The notes: a model not told the origin generated them from the sequence alone. Numbered from the stretch's first letter, positions 18,863 to 29,545 are shown. The stretch is DNA of 64,000 bases from Semisulcospira habei (GCA_036245525.1 BTPG01000003.1:143157359-143221358), one strand, 5' to 3'. Translations and numbers: made by a program.

Positions 18863-18903
18863 CCTTGGCTCACAGCCGGGACGCTAATAAGATAGACGGC
18901 ACT

Positions 18904-19215
18904 TCAAGGGCTACCCTGTATGACCCACTGCTGAACAAAAGACTTCTGATTTCCGCCGGGATTCAAGCGTTTGACGATGAGATCAAACATGGTCATGTGA
19001 CGCAAGTGCTCCAGCACCTCCGTCACTTCATCCTCATGATGGCTGGGGCTAGTCCCTGGACTAGTAGTAGTGCTAGTTCCGGTGGGGCAATCCGGCACAG
19101 CTCCATCCTTGCTCATTCCCAGGTTGGCGGTGTCGGCCGGCGTGACCTTCACGTCACTCAAGTTGTGCTGCTTGTGCGTGGGTGGGTCGTGGTGGCAATA
19201 GTGGCAGAAAATCTC
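18904..19215 (-). CDS. Exon 3 (last coding exon) of unrecognised three-exon gene
   Basis: The acceptor tttgtctag ends just before 19215. The exon opens in phase 0 with EIFCHYCHHDPPTHKQHNL, a compact Cys/His cluster that could bind zinc. A Ser/Thr/Pro-rich stretch follows (PTGTSTTTSPGTSPSHH), then a probably helical segment DEVTEVLEHLRHMTMFDLIV, ending at TGA 18904-18906. It supplies residues 161-263 of a predicted 263-aa protein. Joined to exon 2 it places CICSAKI...CCKRQ close to CHYCHH. I do not recognise the family. Splice phase agreement across all three exons is the main support. Confidence 0.75.
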   Translation of the reverse strand, partial: EIFCHYCHHDPPTHKQHNLSDVKVTPADTANLGMSKDGAVPDCPTGTSTTTSPGTSPSHHEDEVTEVLEHLRHMTMFDLIVKRLNPGGNQKSFVQQWVIQGSP

Positions 19216-19327
19216 CTAGACAAAGCAAACAACCAAGACATAAGTCAATGATGTTTATACATTTCTACATTGTGTTGTATTAATAACAGTATATTATTAT
19301 TATTTTGTTTTTCTTTCTGTGTGAGGT

Positions 19328-19343
19328 GGGGGGGGGGGGGGGT
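19328..19343 (+). repeat. Poly-G tract in intron 2
   Basis: An uninterrupted G run with a GGT end, of low-complexity type. The rest of intron 2 holds the foldback at 19556. Confidence 0.8.
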
Positions 19344-19555
19344 GACGGAAAGTGACCATGGCGTTATATTTTAACGTGATCATTTATTTTTATGTTAATT
19401 TTTAATTGAATGGTGAGCAAGGGAATTGACTGCTCTCAAGATACCCTTGAGTTGAATAACACCAAATTTAGACACACTGGTTCTGTCGGTTCTACAAAGT
19501 CAAAAGGCTATGAAAAACAAGTTTTAAATTGTATTACTATGACAATACCGCCTTT

Positions 19556-19765
19556 CACAACTTTAGCCCAGTTTCACTGAAGCAGGAGACGGTTCGACCT
19601 TGATAATTCAAAGGCAGTGCCAGACTTGGCACCTGATGGCGCCAAGCTAATCTGGCACTATCCTTGAAATATCATGGTCGATCATCCACCTCCTGCAGCT
19701 GGTACATAGTCGTTAGGTGACACCTCAAATTTTGGAAATGCGGCTTTGGGCGATTTAATGGGATG
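19556..19765 (+). repeat. Type A foldback MITE, copy 5
   Basis: Core GCCAGACTTGGCACC...GGCGCCAAGCTAATCTGGC with a deletion in the left arm. The TTAA ends are eroded. It lies in intron 2 of the minus-strand gene. Confidence 0.8.
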
Positions 19766-20080
19766 ACTGTCTTTTTGTCTTTACAGGGCAGAGCTGCAGC
19801 TGATCGCGGTGAGCAGCAGGGGCTGATCGCTCATTAAAATCTTGGTCCATTGCAGCAATGGACTGCAAGAGTCTGGGACAGACAATAGAGTAAGAACGGC
19901 AGATGTTTGTTTGTGGCGGGTTGTTTTTTTTCCTCCTCTCGGTTCAGGGTTACAGAAAACGGACCGGGCTATGCGCATGACATTTACCAGTACAGCCGGA
20001 CAGGCACTGGCAATTGCATTAGGCAGAGAAAGTTAAAAGAGGAGCGCAAGAACTAAGAAAAAAACTCTCAGTACTCGCAC

Positions 20081-20232
20081 CTGCATTCCGTGCTGGAGTT
20101 CGCGCCAGGTCTCGAGCTGGCGCTTGCAGCACGCGGCACGTGCAATCTTGGCGGAGCAGATACACGTCATGTAGCGGTGCTCGGTCACGCGGTCGTGGTC
20201 AAAGTCAAACCGCATCCGACCCACGTACGCAT
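20081..20232 (-). CDS. Exon 2 of unrecognised three-exon gene
   Basis: Bounded by a strong acceptor (ttgtttctttgcag) and donor CAG/GTGCGAG. The 152 bp start in phase 1, completing GAT with the last base of exon 1, and end in phase 0 to meet exon 3. It codes AYVGRMRFDFDHDRVTEHRY, then MTCICSAKIARAACCKRQLE and TWRELQHGMQ. Four cysteines in 17 residues plus the basic and aromatic content look like a folded core. The introns are 11,282 bp (intron 1) and 865 bp (intron 2). Confidence 0.8.
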
Positions 20233-20435
20233 CTGCAAAGAAACAAACATGCATCAGTTGTTACTGTTAGTCATGAAACACAGTCGAACGTGAACGAGTT
20301 GATGGGCACTCACTTTCCACAAATTCATGATTGAGCTCGGAGATTCAGTGTCTGACTACTGATTCTCAAGTCTAGGGCCTGTTCTCGGAAGAAGACGAAA
20401 GATCAGCTTCTTGAACTGGTTCGTGAGAAAGATTA

Positions 20436-20487
20436 TCTCGATTGTTCAAGGGCGGTGCCAGTACAGCTTGGCGCCTCAGTACAGGCT
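20436..20487 (+). repeat. Half copy of the GGCGCC foldback core
   Basis: GTTCAAGGGCGGTGCCAGTA then CAGCTTGGCGCC, but no right arm follows. Confidence 0.6.
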
Positions 20488-20857
20488 TGTTTTTTTTTAT
20501 TTTTCTAAGATATGATCATCAATGCGGTCATTCCTAGTTGTGTTTTATAATCAATACAAAAGGACGCGATTTGGGACAAAGTCACCGCAGGTCAACACTG
20601 GTTGAAACAAAAAATCAGATATCGACAGGTCGCGTCATGGTCCAAAAACTGGATCAACTGCTGGTCAGTGGTCAATGTCCTCAAGGGCGAAGAGTACTAA
20701 AGTACGTAACTGTCACCAAGGGTAATTGAAGCACTCATGTTCATTCGACCATAGCACGTCTAAATTAAACACTGGCAGCCAGCATGCCCAGCAACAGACG
20801 TGCCGGTGGGACTGAGGTGGACGGAGAGGGGGGGGGGGGGCAGTTTATTGCCGAGTC

Positions 20858-20945
20858 TGATACTAATAATGATAATGCATAGCATTTATATGGCGCATTT
20901 CTCATATTTATAATATAACTCAATGCGCAGAATGTAGCCGCGAAC
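20858..20945 (-). repeat. Possible SINE/LINE 3' tail fragment
   Basis: On the minus strand it reads GCGC...ATATAAATGC...ATTATTATTAG, the same style of 3' end as the SINEs at 53988 and the LINE tail at 28979. Too short to classify. Confidence 0.35.
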
Positions 20946-21449
20946 TGAACCCAACAAGCACGCTCACGTGAATCACACGCATTCACTCACACACTGTACG
21001 TAAACACAGAAGATTCACGTGGTGCTAAGGGCAAGCTCAAGCGAGCTACTGACGGTATTTGGAAATCGTTTTGTATTTGAAATTTTATTAAGTTGGCTGA
21101 AACTGATACCAAAGTGGAGGGGGAGGAAGAGCCGGAGTACCCGGAGAAAGAACCCCCGACGACTTACTTGAATTTCACTTTACATTATACTGTGGCAGTT
21201 GACATAACGCAAAACTCGGCGTCAGTGACACAGGCAAACTCTTTGAAAGTTTCTCTGCGTTAGATCGCCACCATCTAAAGCTGGCAAATTTTGAAATGAC
21301 GCGCAAATGTGTAATATTTGGATAGTAATGTGCGTCACCAGCATATATCAAGCCGTTCTGGAGTGAAAATTGTAGTTCTTTTCACTGTCATTGTGATCCT
21401 AAAACATTTCAATAGTCAGACAATTATTTTTATATAAACTTTTTACGTA

Positions 21450-21790
21450 TTTTTTGTCAACCTTTGCCTGTGACACTGTCCACGCATCAGCAGATGACAG
21501 GTTCAAGGGCACGGTTCACGGGTTGATCAGTCACAGGCCAAGTTCATTACTGCCTTTGAAGCCATGTCACATTGTACCAGTTGACAATGGTATCATTGCC
21601 CAGGAGCACGGAGAGTCGCGGATGGATGGTCACAATTTGAGGCCCCCTTGGGGCAGGCGGGAGCACTGGTCTTCACATGGCACTCAACTCTCACAGCTGG
21701 CTCCAGGTCCTTTACCTAGCCACACCCCGGTAACCGCTTCTGCTGGCGGGCGAAACGTTGTGAGGGGCTGACGCAATCAATCAATCAATA
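21450..21790 (+). other. Retroposon-like 3' end with (AATC)n tail
   Basis: Non-coding sequence ending GAGGGGCTGACGC then AATCAATCAATCAAT at 21772-21788, the tail style seen at 36812, 40694 and 45654. It contains GGCGAAACG. I could not assign a family. Confidence 0.35.
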
Positions 21791-21977
21791 GCTTGAGAAA
21801 GGATTGGGACTTCCAGCTTTCGATGATTTCGTCCAGGGGGGGGGGGGGTGGGCCAGGGGAGGGGGGGAGGGCCGTCTCACTGTCTGTCTGCCGCTCCGTA
21901 GCGCAGTGGCTGATGTTCTTGCCGGGGCCGGGTGGTTGGTGGTGCAGGAGGCAGGTGGTAGGCCGGGGTTCCGTCAC

Positions 21978-23411
21978 CTATCGCCAGGCTGGTGGGTGGT
22001 GGGAGGCCAACCACTCCAGAAGATGTTGTAGGAGTGGTGGCGGTGGTGGTGGGGGTGGCCGGGGAAACCGTGGCCGGTTGTACATGGGTCTGGGGAAGTA
22101 GGGTGGTGGTGGTGGCGGCCAGTCGATCCTTGCTCGAGGCGTGGCGCGCTGTCGTGGATAGGGTGGGTGACGGTGTTGGGGTGGTAGGCGGAGGTGTGGT
22201 GGCGGCGTAGGGAGCAGTGCCGGGCGACGCTGTCGTTGCCTGAACGGCCATTTTGGAGGCCGGTTACGCCGTCGCCTGTGTGGTTCCGTGCTGGATTCTT
22301 GCTGAGTTGGCTCGGTGGTAGTGCCATTCTCTTTTTGCTGAGTTGGTTCGGTGGTGGTGCCTGTCTCCTCTTGCTGAGTTGGCTCGGTGGTAGTGCCTTT
22401 CTCTTCTTGCTGAGTTGGCTCGGTGGTAGTGCCTGTCTCCTCTTGCTGGGGGACAGGGGTTGCATCGGTGCCTACTTCATGAGTAGGCGGCGTGGTGTTT
22501 CCGCAACCCCTGTGTTTGGTGACGGTGGTGGTGGTCCCAGTCTTCTTAGCTGCAGTCTGTGGGGCCGCCATCGACCCCGTGGACTGCAGCTTGGGTGCCA
22601 CCTGGCACTCTGCTTCCACGTATGTGGGGACCGCTTGACACTCTTGATCCACGTAGGTGGTGTTGGTGGTCTGAGCGGTCGAATCGCAGAGTGTCAGGGT
22701 GGTGAGGTCCGCGATAGCCCCGGTGTGGATCAACCACCGAGCGGCAATAAGTGCCAGGTGGTAGTTGTCCCCTTTCGCCGATGCTATTGCGGGCACCGCG
22801 TCCTGGAGCAGGATGACGAAATCACTAAAGTCCATGCTCCGGAGTCGGGTCCCCTCCTCCACAGACGATGCCGCCCGTTCCCGGGTAACGTGTTCCGGGA
22901 AGGTGAGCGGCGGCGGGGAGGAGGGTGGAAAATCCGGCTCCGAGGCCGATTCCAGCGATTCTTCAAATTCCGCCTCTCCTGGAGGCGGCGCCTGGGGGGG
23001 ATCCTGGGCTGTCACTTCATCCTCTTCTTCTTGAAGCCATGGCATGCTGTTCTCGGCTTCGATGAGGCGTCCGGCCCCCTCGAAGTCTCTTTGTTGGTAC
23101 ATCTTTATGATGGCTTCGTTCTGTGCCTTGATGTACTCCGGTGGTGGAGGGGTCCATTTCCTCAGCGTTTGATGGCCCGGTGCGGACATGGCCGACCGTG
23201 GGCTAGCGGTGTTCACGTGGGGTGGTGTGGTGGCCAACATTTCCCACGTGAGTTGTGCTGGCGGCCGGATCGGAGGGGAGAGAGGGGGCCTTTGGCTCCT
23301 CGTCTCCCTCCTGGCCGGTGGTGGTGGTCTTGCCGCTTGGGGGAGGGTGGCGGAAAGCTCTTCCGCCTGTTGGCGGTTAGTCTTCCGCCGTCCCTTCTTC
23401 GCTTGGTTCAT
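21978..23411 (-). CDS. Proline-rich single-exon ORF of unknown function (477 aa)
   Basis: A real ATG at 23411 opens a frame to a stop at 21978. The N-terminus is basic (AKKGRRKTNRQ); residues about 95-130 form a probable helix (NEAIIKMYQQRDFEGAGRLI); a second conserved-looking block is SMDFSDFVILLQDAVPAIAS and YHLALIAARWLIHTG. Four 12-residue repeats (QQEETGTTTEPT type) follow, then an Arg/Pro-rich tail with RQRQRRP and long polyproline. This layout, with a helical middle and an Arg/Pro nucleic-acid-binding tail, suggests an ORF1/gag of a mobile element, but no RT or transposase adjoins it on the same strand. It starts about 130 bp from the divergent LINE fragment. High GC contrasts with the surrounding intron. 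Confidence 0.55.
   Translation of the reverse strand: MNQAKKGRRKTNRQQAEELSATLPQAARPPPPARRETRSQRPPLSPPIRPPAQLTWEMLATTPPHVNTASPRSAMSAPGHQTLRKWTPPPPEYIKAQNEAIIKMYQQRDFEGAGRLIEAENSMPWLQEEEDEVTAQDPPQAPPPGEAEFEESLESASEPDFPPSSPPPLTFPEHVTRERAASSVEEGTRLRSMDFSDFVILLQDAVPAIASAKGDNYHLALIAARWLIHTGAIADLTTLTLCDSTAQTTNTTYVDQECQAVPTYVEAECQVAPKLQSTGSMAAPQTAAKKTGTTTTVTKHRGCGNTTPPTHEVGTDATPVPQQEETGTTTEPTQQEEKGTTTEPTQQEETGTTTEPTQQKENGTTTEPTQQESSTEPHRRRRNRPPKWPFRQRQRRPALLPTPPPHLRLPPQHRHPPYPRQRATPRARIDWPPPPPPYFPRPMYNRPRFPRPPPPPPPPLLQHLLEWLASHHPPAWR
22299..22446 (-). repeat. 36-bp coding minisatellite
   Basis: Four units of TTGCTGAGTTGGCTCGGTGG-type sequence at 36-bp spacing, coding QQEE(T/K)GTTTEPT within the proline-rich ORF. 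Confidence 0.9.
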
Positions 23412-23544
23412 CTTGCTTGTTTGCTGCTGTACTGGCTGTGAGAGGAGAGAGCGGAAAAAACCGTCCTCTCTCTTCGGCTGCTGGCGGCTGTATGACGATG
23501 GACGGACGATGGATGATGATGTATGATGAGGGGCTGACGCGTCT

Positions 23545-24106
23545 CTCAGTCAGTTGAAATACTTGGAGAGGAGACGGGCGCCGCCAAGTTCGCCTAAGCC
23601 CATTGAAAGGACTGATGGACAAGCAACAGAATAAGAATAACATGCCGGATCGGTCGGGGCCCGGATCACCAACGACCGCGCACCCCATTGGAGGTCTCCA
23701 GGGTGGGGGCGACAAGTGTGTTACTGGAACCAAACCCACCATCAAGCTGCCCACGCAAGGAATAACTATCGGAACTTGGAACGTTCGCACACTCTACCAG
23801 TGCGGCAAAGTGAAGGAACTCACCCACGAGTTAAAGCGCTATCGCTGGGACATTGTAGGACTTGCAGAAGTTCGATGGACAGGCTTCGGAGAAACAACAA
23901 CAGATGAAGGCCATAAAATCTGGTTTAGCGGAAAAGAAACCAAGCACGAACATGGCGTAGCTTTTATCGTAAGGAAAGAGGTGGCTGGAACTGTCATCAG
24001 CTGCACCCCCGTGTCAAGCAGACTAATCTCCATCCGCATCTCCGCCCGACCGCACAACATCACTATCATACAAGTATACGCTCCAACAGCAGATCCCCGT
24101 TACATA
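23545..24106 (+). mobile_element. RTE-like LINE 5' fragment with endonuclease domain
   Basis: The frame from ATG 23615 has a short leader, then GITIGTWNVRTLYQCGKVKE, LTHELKRYRWDIVGLAEVRW, GVAFIVRKEV and IIQVYAPTAD. This is the N-terminal part of an apurinic-like endonuclease/exonuclease/phosphatase domain of the type found in RTE/CR1-like LINEs and craniofacial-development-protein-2-like predictions; the WNVR and EVRW motifs are diagnostic. It is cut at 24104 by the Tc1 element, and no reverse transcriptase follows on the far side (25690 on), so the copy was already truncated or rearranged. It lies in intron 1 of the minus-strand gene. Confidence 0.8.
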
Positions 24107-25687
24107 TACTAATGATCAAAACTTAAGGGCCACTTTTTATCGCAGACGCACCGACAACACCACACAAATAATTTAATAATACTTGGAGTCAGTACTTTGC
24201 TAATTTATTCAGTAACAATTTCATTTACGTTTTGAGTAAATAAAGCAATTGTAACAACAGCAGTACGTTATAATGTTCACCCACCCCTCATTTGAAAAGT
24301 CACACAAGACTGGTCCAGTCAGTAGCGAGTGTACCCAGCCAAGCATTCAATGTGGCGTAGACGCATGGAGTTCACCAGGGTTCGGAGAATAAGTTGTGGG
24401 ATCGCTTCCCACTCTTGATGCAGGAACTGAGTCAGCTGGGGGACGCCTTGAGGTGGGGGGTGGTTGCTGAGTACACGTTGCTCATCACGTCCCAGAGGTG
24501 CTCGATGGGAGCCAGATTAGGTGAACGAGCTGGCCACTCCATCATGATGCCCCATTGCTCAAGGTACTCATCCACCACACGGGCGCGATGAGGTCGAGAG
24601 TTGTCATCCTGCAGAACAGCATTGTCGCCTATAGCTTAGAGAGCTGGCTGGATGAGGGGCTGCACAATCTCGTCCCGATAGCGCAGTCCGGTCAGGGTGC
24701 CTCGAATGACGTGGAGGGGGGTCCTGCCTTCCCTGCTGAAGCTTGCCCAGACCATGCCTGAGCCTCCTCCGTAGCGATCCACCTCTTGGACGCATCCATC
24801 CGTGAATCGCTCGCCCTGGCATCTCCAGACCCTCACCCTGCCGTCGCTGAAGGACACAGTGAATCGTGACTCATCAGTAAACAGAACCTGAGTCCACTGG
24901 AGTCTGTTCCACCTCACATGTTGACGACACCAGGCAACCCGGGCTCTAATGAGCTGGAGTGAGGGGTATTCTCACTGCTGCTCTGCATGAAGCCAGGCCA
25001 ATATCGCGCAGACGTCGGCATACTGTGCTTCTGCTGACGTTAACGTTTGCAGCTTGCATCAGATGACGTCGCAGAGTGGTTGACGTGACAGTTTGGTCGC
25101 GCAGAGCCGCCACACAGAGGTATCTGTCCTCCCGTCTGCTGGTGCAGAGCGGGCGTCCTGAGCAGGGTCGTCGTTCTGCCCTTCCAGTTTCTAGGAATCG
25201 TGCCAGCAGCCTCTGGATCACTAAATGGGACACCCCAAAACGTCTCCCAACTTCTCGTCGGGAAATTCCATCCTGCAGCCTTGATCCACTGGCGTTAGGC
25301 TTCGTCGTGGTGGCATGGTTAGGAAAGCGACAATTATGCCCCTACTTTACCGGTATTTGTAGCAAAACAGAAGTGCTCAGTGTTCATGACTGACCCCTTT
25401 AGCACGTGCATCACGACTTTACCGAGTTTCTCCACCTGCCTGCCTTTGGTACGTTTGCCAACATTGCACAGCTTTTCACAAAAACTGACGATGTTTCACG
25501 TGCATTCGACACGTTTCGTAGAAATTGATTAATTGTTGTCTATTGTTCCATGTACAGTGGACTGTTTAAGGTCAACTTTTAACACATTGGGATCGAAAGA
25601 ACATTGTATTGTATTTTATTAGCGTACTTGCGACGATAAACAATGACACAAAAAAGTTTGGTGGCCCTTAAGTTTTGACCATTAGTA
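24107..25687 (-). mobile_element. Tc1/mariner transposon (defective)
   Basis: TIRs TACTAATGATCAAAACTTAA (left) and its inverse with one change (right, ending at 25687) are flanked by the TA duplication at 24105-24106 and 25688-25689. The length of 1.58 kb is normal for Tc1. It sits inside the LINE endonuclease reading frame, so it is the later insertion. Confidence 0.93.
24432..25316 (-). pseudogene. Tc1-family DD34E transposase, inactivated
   Basis: The start MPPRRSLTPVDQGCRM (ATG at 25316) is followed by a frameshift near 25268 into ISRREVGRRFGVSH, the paired-like helix-turn-helix. The frame continues LARFLETGRAERRPCSGRPL, the second HTH around VNVSRSTVCRRLRDIGL, then shifts again near 24948 to RARVAWCRQHVRWNR. 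FTDESRF holds the first catalytic Asp (about 24873). A TAA at 24636-24638 interrupts just before AVLQDDNSRPHRARVV, which holds the second Asp, and PNLAPIEHLWD holds the Glu. The three breaks make it non-functional, while the catalytic triad is otherwise recognisable. It excised and inserted DNA at TA in its ancestral form. Confidence 0.92.
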
Positions 25688-25837
25688 TATTATAAAGGCC
25701 AGAGGTAACTTGAAATGCCCAAAGAGTGAAGGTGCGAAGCATACACGGGTTACCTCTCTCGATCTGCAACTGACGCGTAGCAGATGAAAGAAGGTAACCA
25801 GTGTGTGCCGTCGAACCAATCCACCCATGTCCCCTAG

Positions 25838-25908
25838 TAGCAAAACTTCTTCGGGCCCACGACAGTCGCAGTGGGCCCGCGGACCTTTGCTTACTGGGTA
25901 ACAACCTA
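25838..25908. repeat. GGGCCCACGAC hairpin family copy
   Basis: TCGGGCCCACGACAGTCGCA then GTGGGCCCGCGGAC, flanked by TTTGCTTACTGGG. Compare the complete copy at 59737. Confidence 0.6.
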
Positions 25909-26105
25909 GCTGTGGTGGCGCTGACCACTACGGTCTGAACAACACAGATCTAAGCAGAATACGATGATACTGGTCACTGTGCGCATCGATCGCCGATTAG
26001 GCTCTGTGTAAAGTTTCCCGTCACATTCATGCCCAAGCCAAGCCATTCATAACATTGAGCAATCCTGGTCTCCGCGGGATGAAGAACGAAGAATATGACA
26101 GCTGG

Positions 26106-26183
26106 CAAGCAAGAGGCGTAGATCTGCTAGGTCTTCGTGAGCCCTGTTCTCCGAGGGACTCACGAGGATCTATTCCTCTTGCA
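26106..26183. repeat. CTCATGAG-type hairpin, diverged copy
   Basis: CAAGAGGCGTAGATCTGCTA ... GAGGATCTATTCCTCTTG with GTGAGCCC / GGGACTCAC inner arms. Intact relatives at 38106, 45163 and 63110. Confidence 0.7.
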
Positions 26184-26500
26184 TAATCTTGGCAGTCGTT
26201 ACGAGGGAAAAGGAACAAGGTGGGCCTAAACGACAGCCTCGGACCCCGAATAAACCCGAGGTACTGTTCTGTTACATCACGACCAAAAATTGAAAACCAC
26301 GCGGGTCGGCCGTGATCAGCCTTTGTTACGAGCGGTCCTTACCTAGATCCAATTCCTCTGACACAAGTTTATATTTAAGTATTGAGATCGAACAATTTCC
26401 CGGTATCAATATATGCATCGCTGAGTCGAAGTCAGCAAAAAGACAAGCTGCGGATAAATCGAGACCAGCCAAAGAAATCCCGATGCTGAATGCTATTCTT

Positions 26501-26713
26501 TTAACTCACTGTGCCCGAGGTACGAAATGTCCACATTATGGAGTTATCCTCCTTAGACTGCGTTACAATTCAGTTGGCAGATCGACCATGATAGTTCATG
26601 GGTGTGGCAGAATAGCTTGGCGCCTATAGGCGCCAAGCTATTCTGCCACCACCCTTGAACTATCATGGTCGAGACATATCTTGCTGTGTTGTGTCGCGGG
26701 CAGAATGAGTTAA
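26501..26713 (+). repeat. Type B foldback MITE, copy 1
   Basis: TTAACTCACTGTGCCCGAGG at left, GGGCAGAATGAGTTAA at right, TTAA on both sides. The core palindrome is about 26582-26670 (GATCGACCATGATAGTTCA..., apex GGCGCCTATAGGCGCC). Type B shares the core with type A but not the termini. Confidence 0.9.
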
Positions 26714-27089
26714 TACATGAGACTGGATTGACTAAATCTTGGTAAGATGTGCTAAAACTAAAACTTTGAGATCAGTAAAGCCGCTGACAAAGTGGGTCTC
26801 CAATTTGGCCCCCAGAGATTTTTTTAAAGAAACTATTGTGCTACGACTATCATGAAAACCGCGGCGGATTCCTGTTCCACCGGCATTTCAAGTTACAGGC
26901 TGTATTGTCTTTATTAGACTATCATTGTTCAGGAAAACAATACATATGATATAATCTGTCGATGCAATTACCAAAGTAGGGAACCTTTGAGCAAAAAGCA
27001 ATGGCCGGATCGGATATCGACGATGTTCAGCACACAGCCACCTTACGGCTTCTGGTTTGCTTTCTGAGGAATTGAACTTGATGAGGGTG

Positions 27090-27114
27090 CACACTGGAGA
27101 CAACCCGTGTGGTA
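27090..27114. repeat. GGGTTGTCTCC hairpin, right arm only
   Basis: CTGGAGACAACCCGTGTGG without a left arm; a decayed copy. Confidence 0.5.
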
Positions 27115-27634
27115 ATTGAGTGCACTCTGTGCCTAAAAAGGTCAGTGGTCTTGGTTTTGATCCTGCTTGCGCTTAGAAGTTAGAGGCACGTTTGTCCGTA
27201 CATACATAAGGCGAGACTTAAGTTCAAAGCCCGGGAAAATGCGAAATGCCGCTTTTGATTACCTATGCCAAATGAGCATTAGGAGTGTGCGTGTGTGTAT
27301 GGCTGGGGGGGGGGGGGGGGAGGGTGTTAACAAAACTAGTGTAATATTTTGACGTAACTAGCCCAAGGTCGTTGCTTAGCGTTGATACGACATACATTTT
27401 GTCGCTGCCATCAAAAGGTAAGAATGGCTCTGGGCACTTATGGGGAAAATACCGGTTTTAGGCGTCGCATGCCTTGAGACCGCGAGGGACGGAGCGTGGG
27501 GAAGAGGGGGGGGGGGGGTAAGGGAAAGAAAGAGAAATCATACCACAAAATGGTGTTGCCAAGCAATGAACCAGCCGCGTGAGTGCAAACTGCTAGTAAC
27601 TCGGAAAACTGAAAAAAAATCGAGTTGCCATTAA

Positions 27635-27876
27635 TTAACCCTTTAAGCCCCAAGGTCAATTTCTCAAATTTCGGAGGTGTTGCCTGGACTGTACCAGTTG
27701 CAGGAGATGGATTGACCATGATAATTCAAGGGTAGTGCCAGATTAGCTTGGCGCCTTCAGCACTACCCTTGAATTATCATGGTCAATCCTCCTGCTGCAG
27801 GGACTCCTGCTGGCACTACCCTTGAATTATGGTCAATCCATCTCCTGCTGTAGGGACTCGGGGCTAAAAGGGTTAA
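27635..27876 (-). repeat. Type A foldback MITE, copy 6, with internal duplication
   Basis: TTAACCCTTTAAGCCCC at left, GGGCTAAAAGGGTTAA at right. The right arm CACTACCCTTGAATTATC is present twice (about 27765 and 27815), so the copy is longer than usual. Confidence 0.88.
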
Positions 27877-28195
27877 TCTGAAAAGGCCTTTGCCATTTGA
27901 GTTTGCACGAGCGCGACAGCGATTATGCCATTCGTATTGACATCAGACCATTACGCTTTGTGCAGGCTAAGAGGGCGTTTACAAATGACCGTTTAGTCTA
28001 ATGGGCCATTGCTTTTAATGATGCAATGTGCATATGGCCCCGGATCCTCACCCCCGGACCTGTATTAAAAGGGAAGGACTCGGCCCTGTCCATTATTACA
28101 TCACGATCTTATATAACCTATACATTCAGCCCCAGCAGCTTCAGTGAGCCTAGACCTGCGCCAGCCACTAAGCAGGGTGCTCCGCTATAGCCTTT

Positions 28196-28332
28196 AAGTA
28201 TGAGGACTGCATTACAATTCAGGAGACAGATCGACCATGATAGTTCAAGTGTGGAGGCGCCAAGCTATTCTGTCACCACCCTTGTACTATCATGGTCGAG
28301 CAATATCTTGCGGTGGTGTGTCGCGGGCAAAT
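28196..28332 (+). repeat. Type B foldback MITE, partial copy 2
   Basis: ACAGATCGACCATGATAGTT core with the left hairpin arm mostly deleted (joins to GGAGGCGCCAAGC). Ends are eroded. Confidence 0.75.
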
Positions 28333-28584
28333 AGGCTTCAAGTTGCTAACGTTGTTAACGCTTAAAGCTTACTCATGCAACGTACCTCTGGTGTCCTCTT
28401 GCGGCAGTGGGAGATCCGTCCAGCCGCGACCATGTTTCAAACGGATTAAAATGCAAACTCACACAATACCTTTGAACTATCACGATCCGGCGACCACTCT
28501 CTCATAACAGTATAGTTACGACGCCCTACAAACGGGACATGGGATAGTTCGACCATGGCCGGTTCGACTGAGAAATTCAAACCT

Positions 28585-28794
28585 TTAACCCTTCTAAGCC
28601 GGGCGCATTTCTCTGTTAGGTTCACAAAACGACTAGGTACCAGTTGCAGAACCTGGATCGATCATGATAATTTGAGGGTAGTGCCAGATTAGCTTGGCGC
28701 CATCACTGACGAACCAAGCTAATCTGGCACTACACGTGAATTGTGATGGTCGAGCCATCTCCTAACATTGGGCGTAGGGGCTAAATGGGATAAC
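28585..28794 (+). repeat. Type A foldback MITE, copy 7
   Basis: TTAACCCTTCTAAGCC start; GGGGCTAAATGGGATAA end. Core arms 28655-28755. A GTCGGTAGCGC hairpin half copy (28793-28850) abuts it. Confidence 0.82.
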
Positions 28795-28978
28795 TCTTTG
28801 CCTGTCGGTAGCGCTTTTTGTCGCGATGATTCCTGCAGGGTGAGGGTGAAAAGTTCAGCCTGGCGGCATTCAGTGACCAATTTTCGTTGAGTCGCATTAA
28901 AGGCCGGCAGACATAGCCAGTCATACTGAATCTCCACGAATAATGACGCCTTATGTAGTACACTCTGTCTTCAAGTTA

Positions 28979-29545
28979 TAATAATAATGTTATGTAGATT
29001 TATATAGCGCTTAACCTCCAAATGAATGGTGCTCCAAGCGCTTTACAGGATCAACAATCACAGAATAAAAAGTACAAGAAAGAAAACGCTACGGCAATAA
29101 ATGTTACAAAAACTAAAGTGACACATATCAAAAGCTCACACTCACACATACACACACACCGCTATAAGAACAGTTACAGCTAAAGATTGCTAACGCACTG
29201 AAAATGCATCTAACTGTATGCATAAGAAAACAGATAGGTCTTGAGCAGTGATTTAAAAGCAGACAGAGTTGGGGCATGTCTGGCATGGGCTCAGAAGGTC
29301 GTTCCAGGTGACGGGGCCGAAATAAGAAAAGGCACGCTGGCCCTGGCTAGACTTCTTTCGCCTAGGAACCCTGAAAATACCCGTGTCTGATGCTGAACGG
29401 AGGGATCTTGAAGGCGTGTAAATACTATGAACCAGGTCGGACAAATATGGGGGAGGACAACCGGGTAACAAATGACAGTTGCAAGCGTTGTCAATGCGAC
29501 GATGCAATTTTGTCTAGTACTACAGCCTTTCAAGTAACACATTCA
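28979..29545 (-). mobile_element. 3' fragment of an L2/CR1-like LINE
   Basis: Minus-strand reading gives PPYLSDLVHSIYTPSRSLRS, ASDTGIFRVPRRKKSSQGQR and AFSYFGPVTWNDL, the well-known C-terminal tail of many metazoan L2/CR1-type reverse transcriptases, then APTLSAFKSLLKTYLF in a shifted frame near 29270. The 3' end is CCTGTAAAGCGCTTGGAGCA ... GCGCTATATAAATCT and (ATT)n at 28979. Only the last part of the ORF is left, with at least one frameshift. It lies in intron 1 of the minus-strand gene. Confidence 0.82.

Larger units (their letters stand above)
16340..18903 (-). other. Probable long 3' untranslated region of the minus-strand gene
   Basis: From the stop at 18904 to two minus-strand AATAAA signals (16343-16348 and 16360-16365) the sequence has no coding potential and is AT-rich. 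The extent is inferred from the poly(A) signals only. It contains four foldback copies (16607, 17297, 17598, 17879-18163). Confidence 0.35.

Noticed and set aside
21736..21765. GGCGAAACG considered as a Penelope-type terminal motif
   Set aside because: No RT/GIY-YIG frame nearby and no matching ribozyme core; too little evidence.
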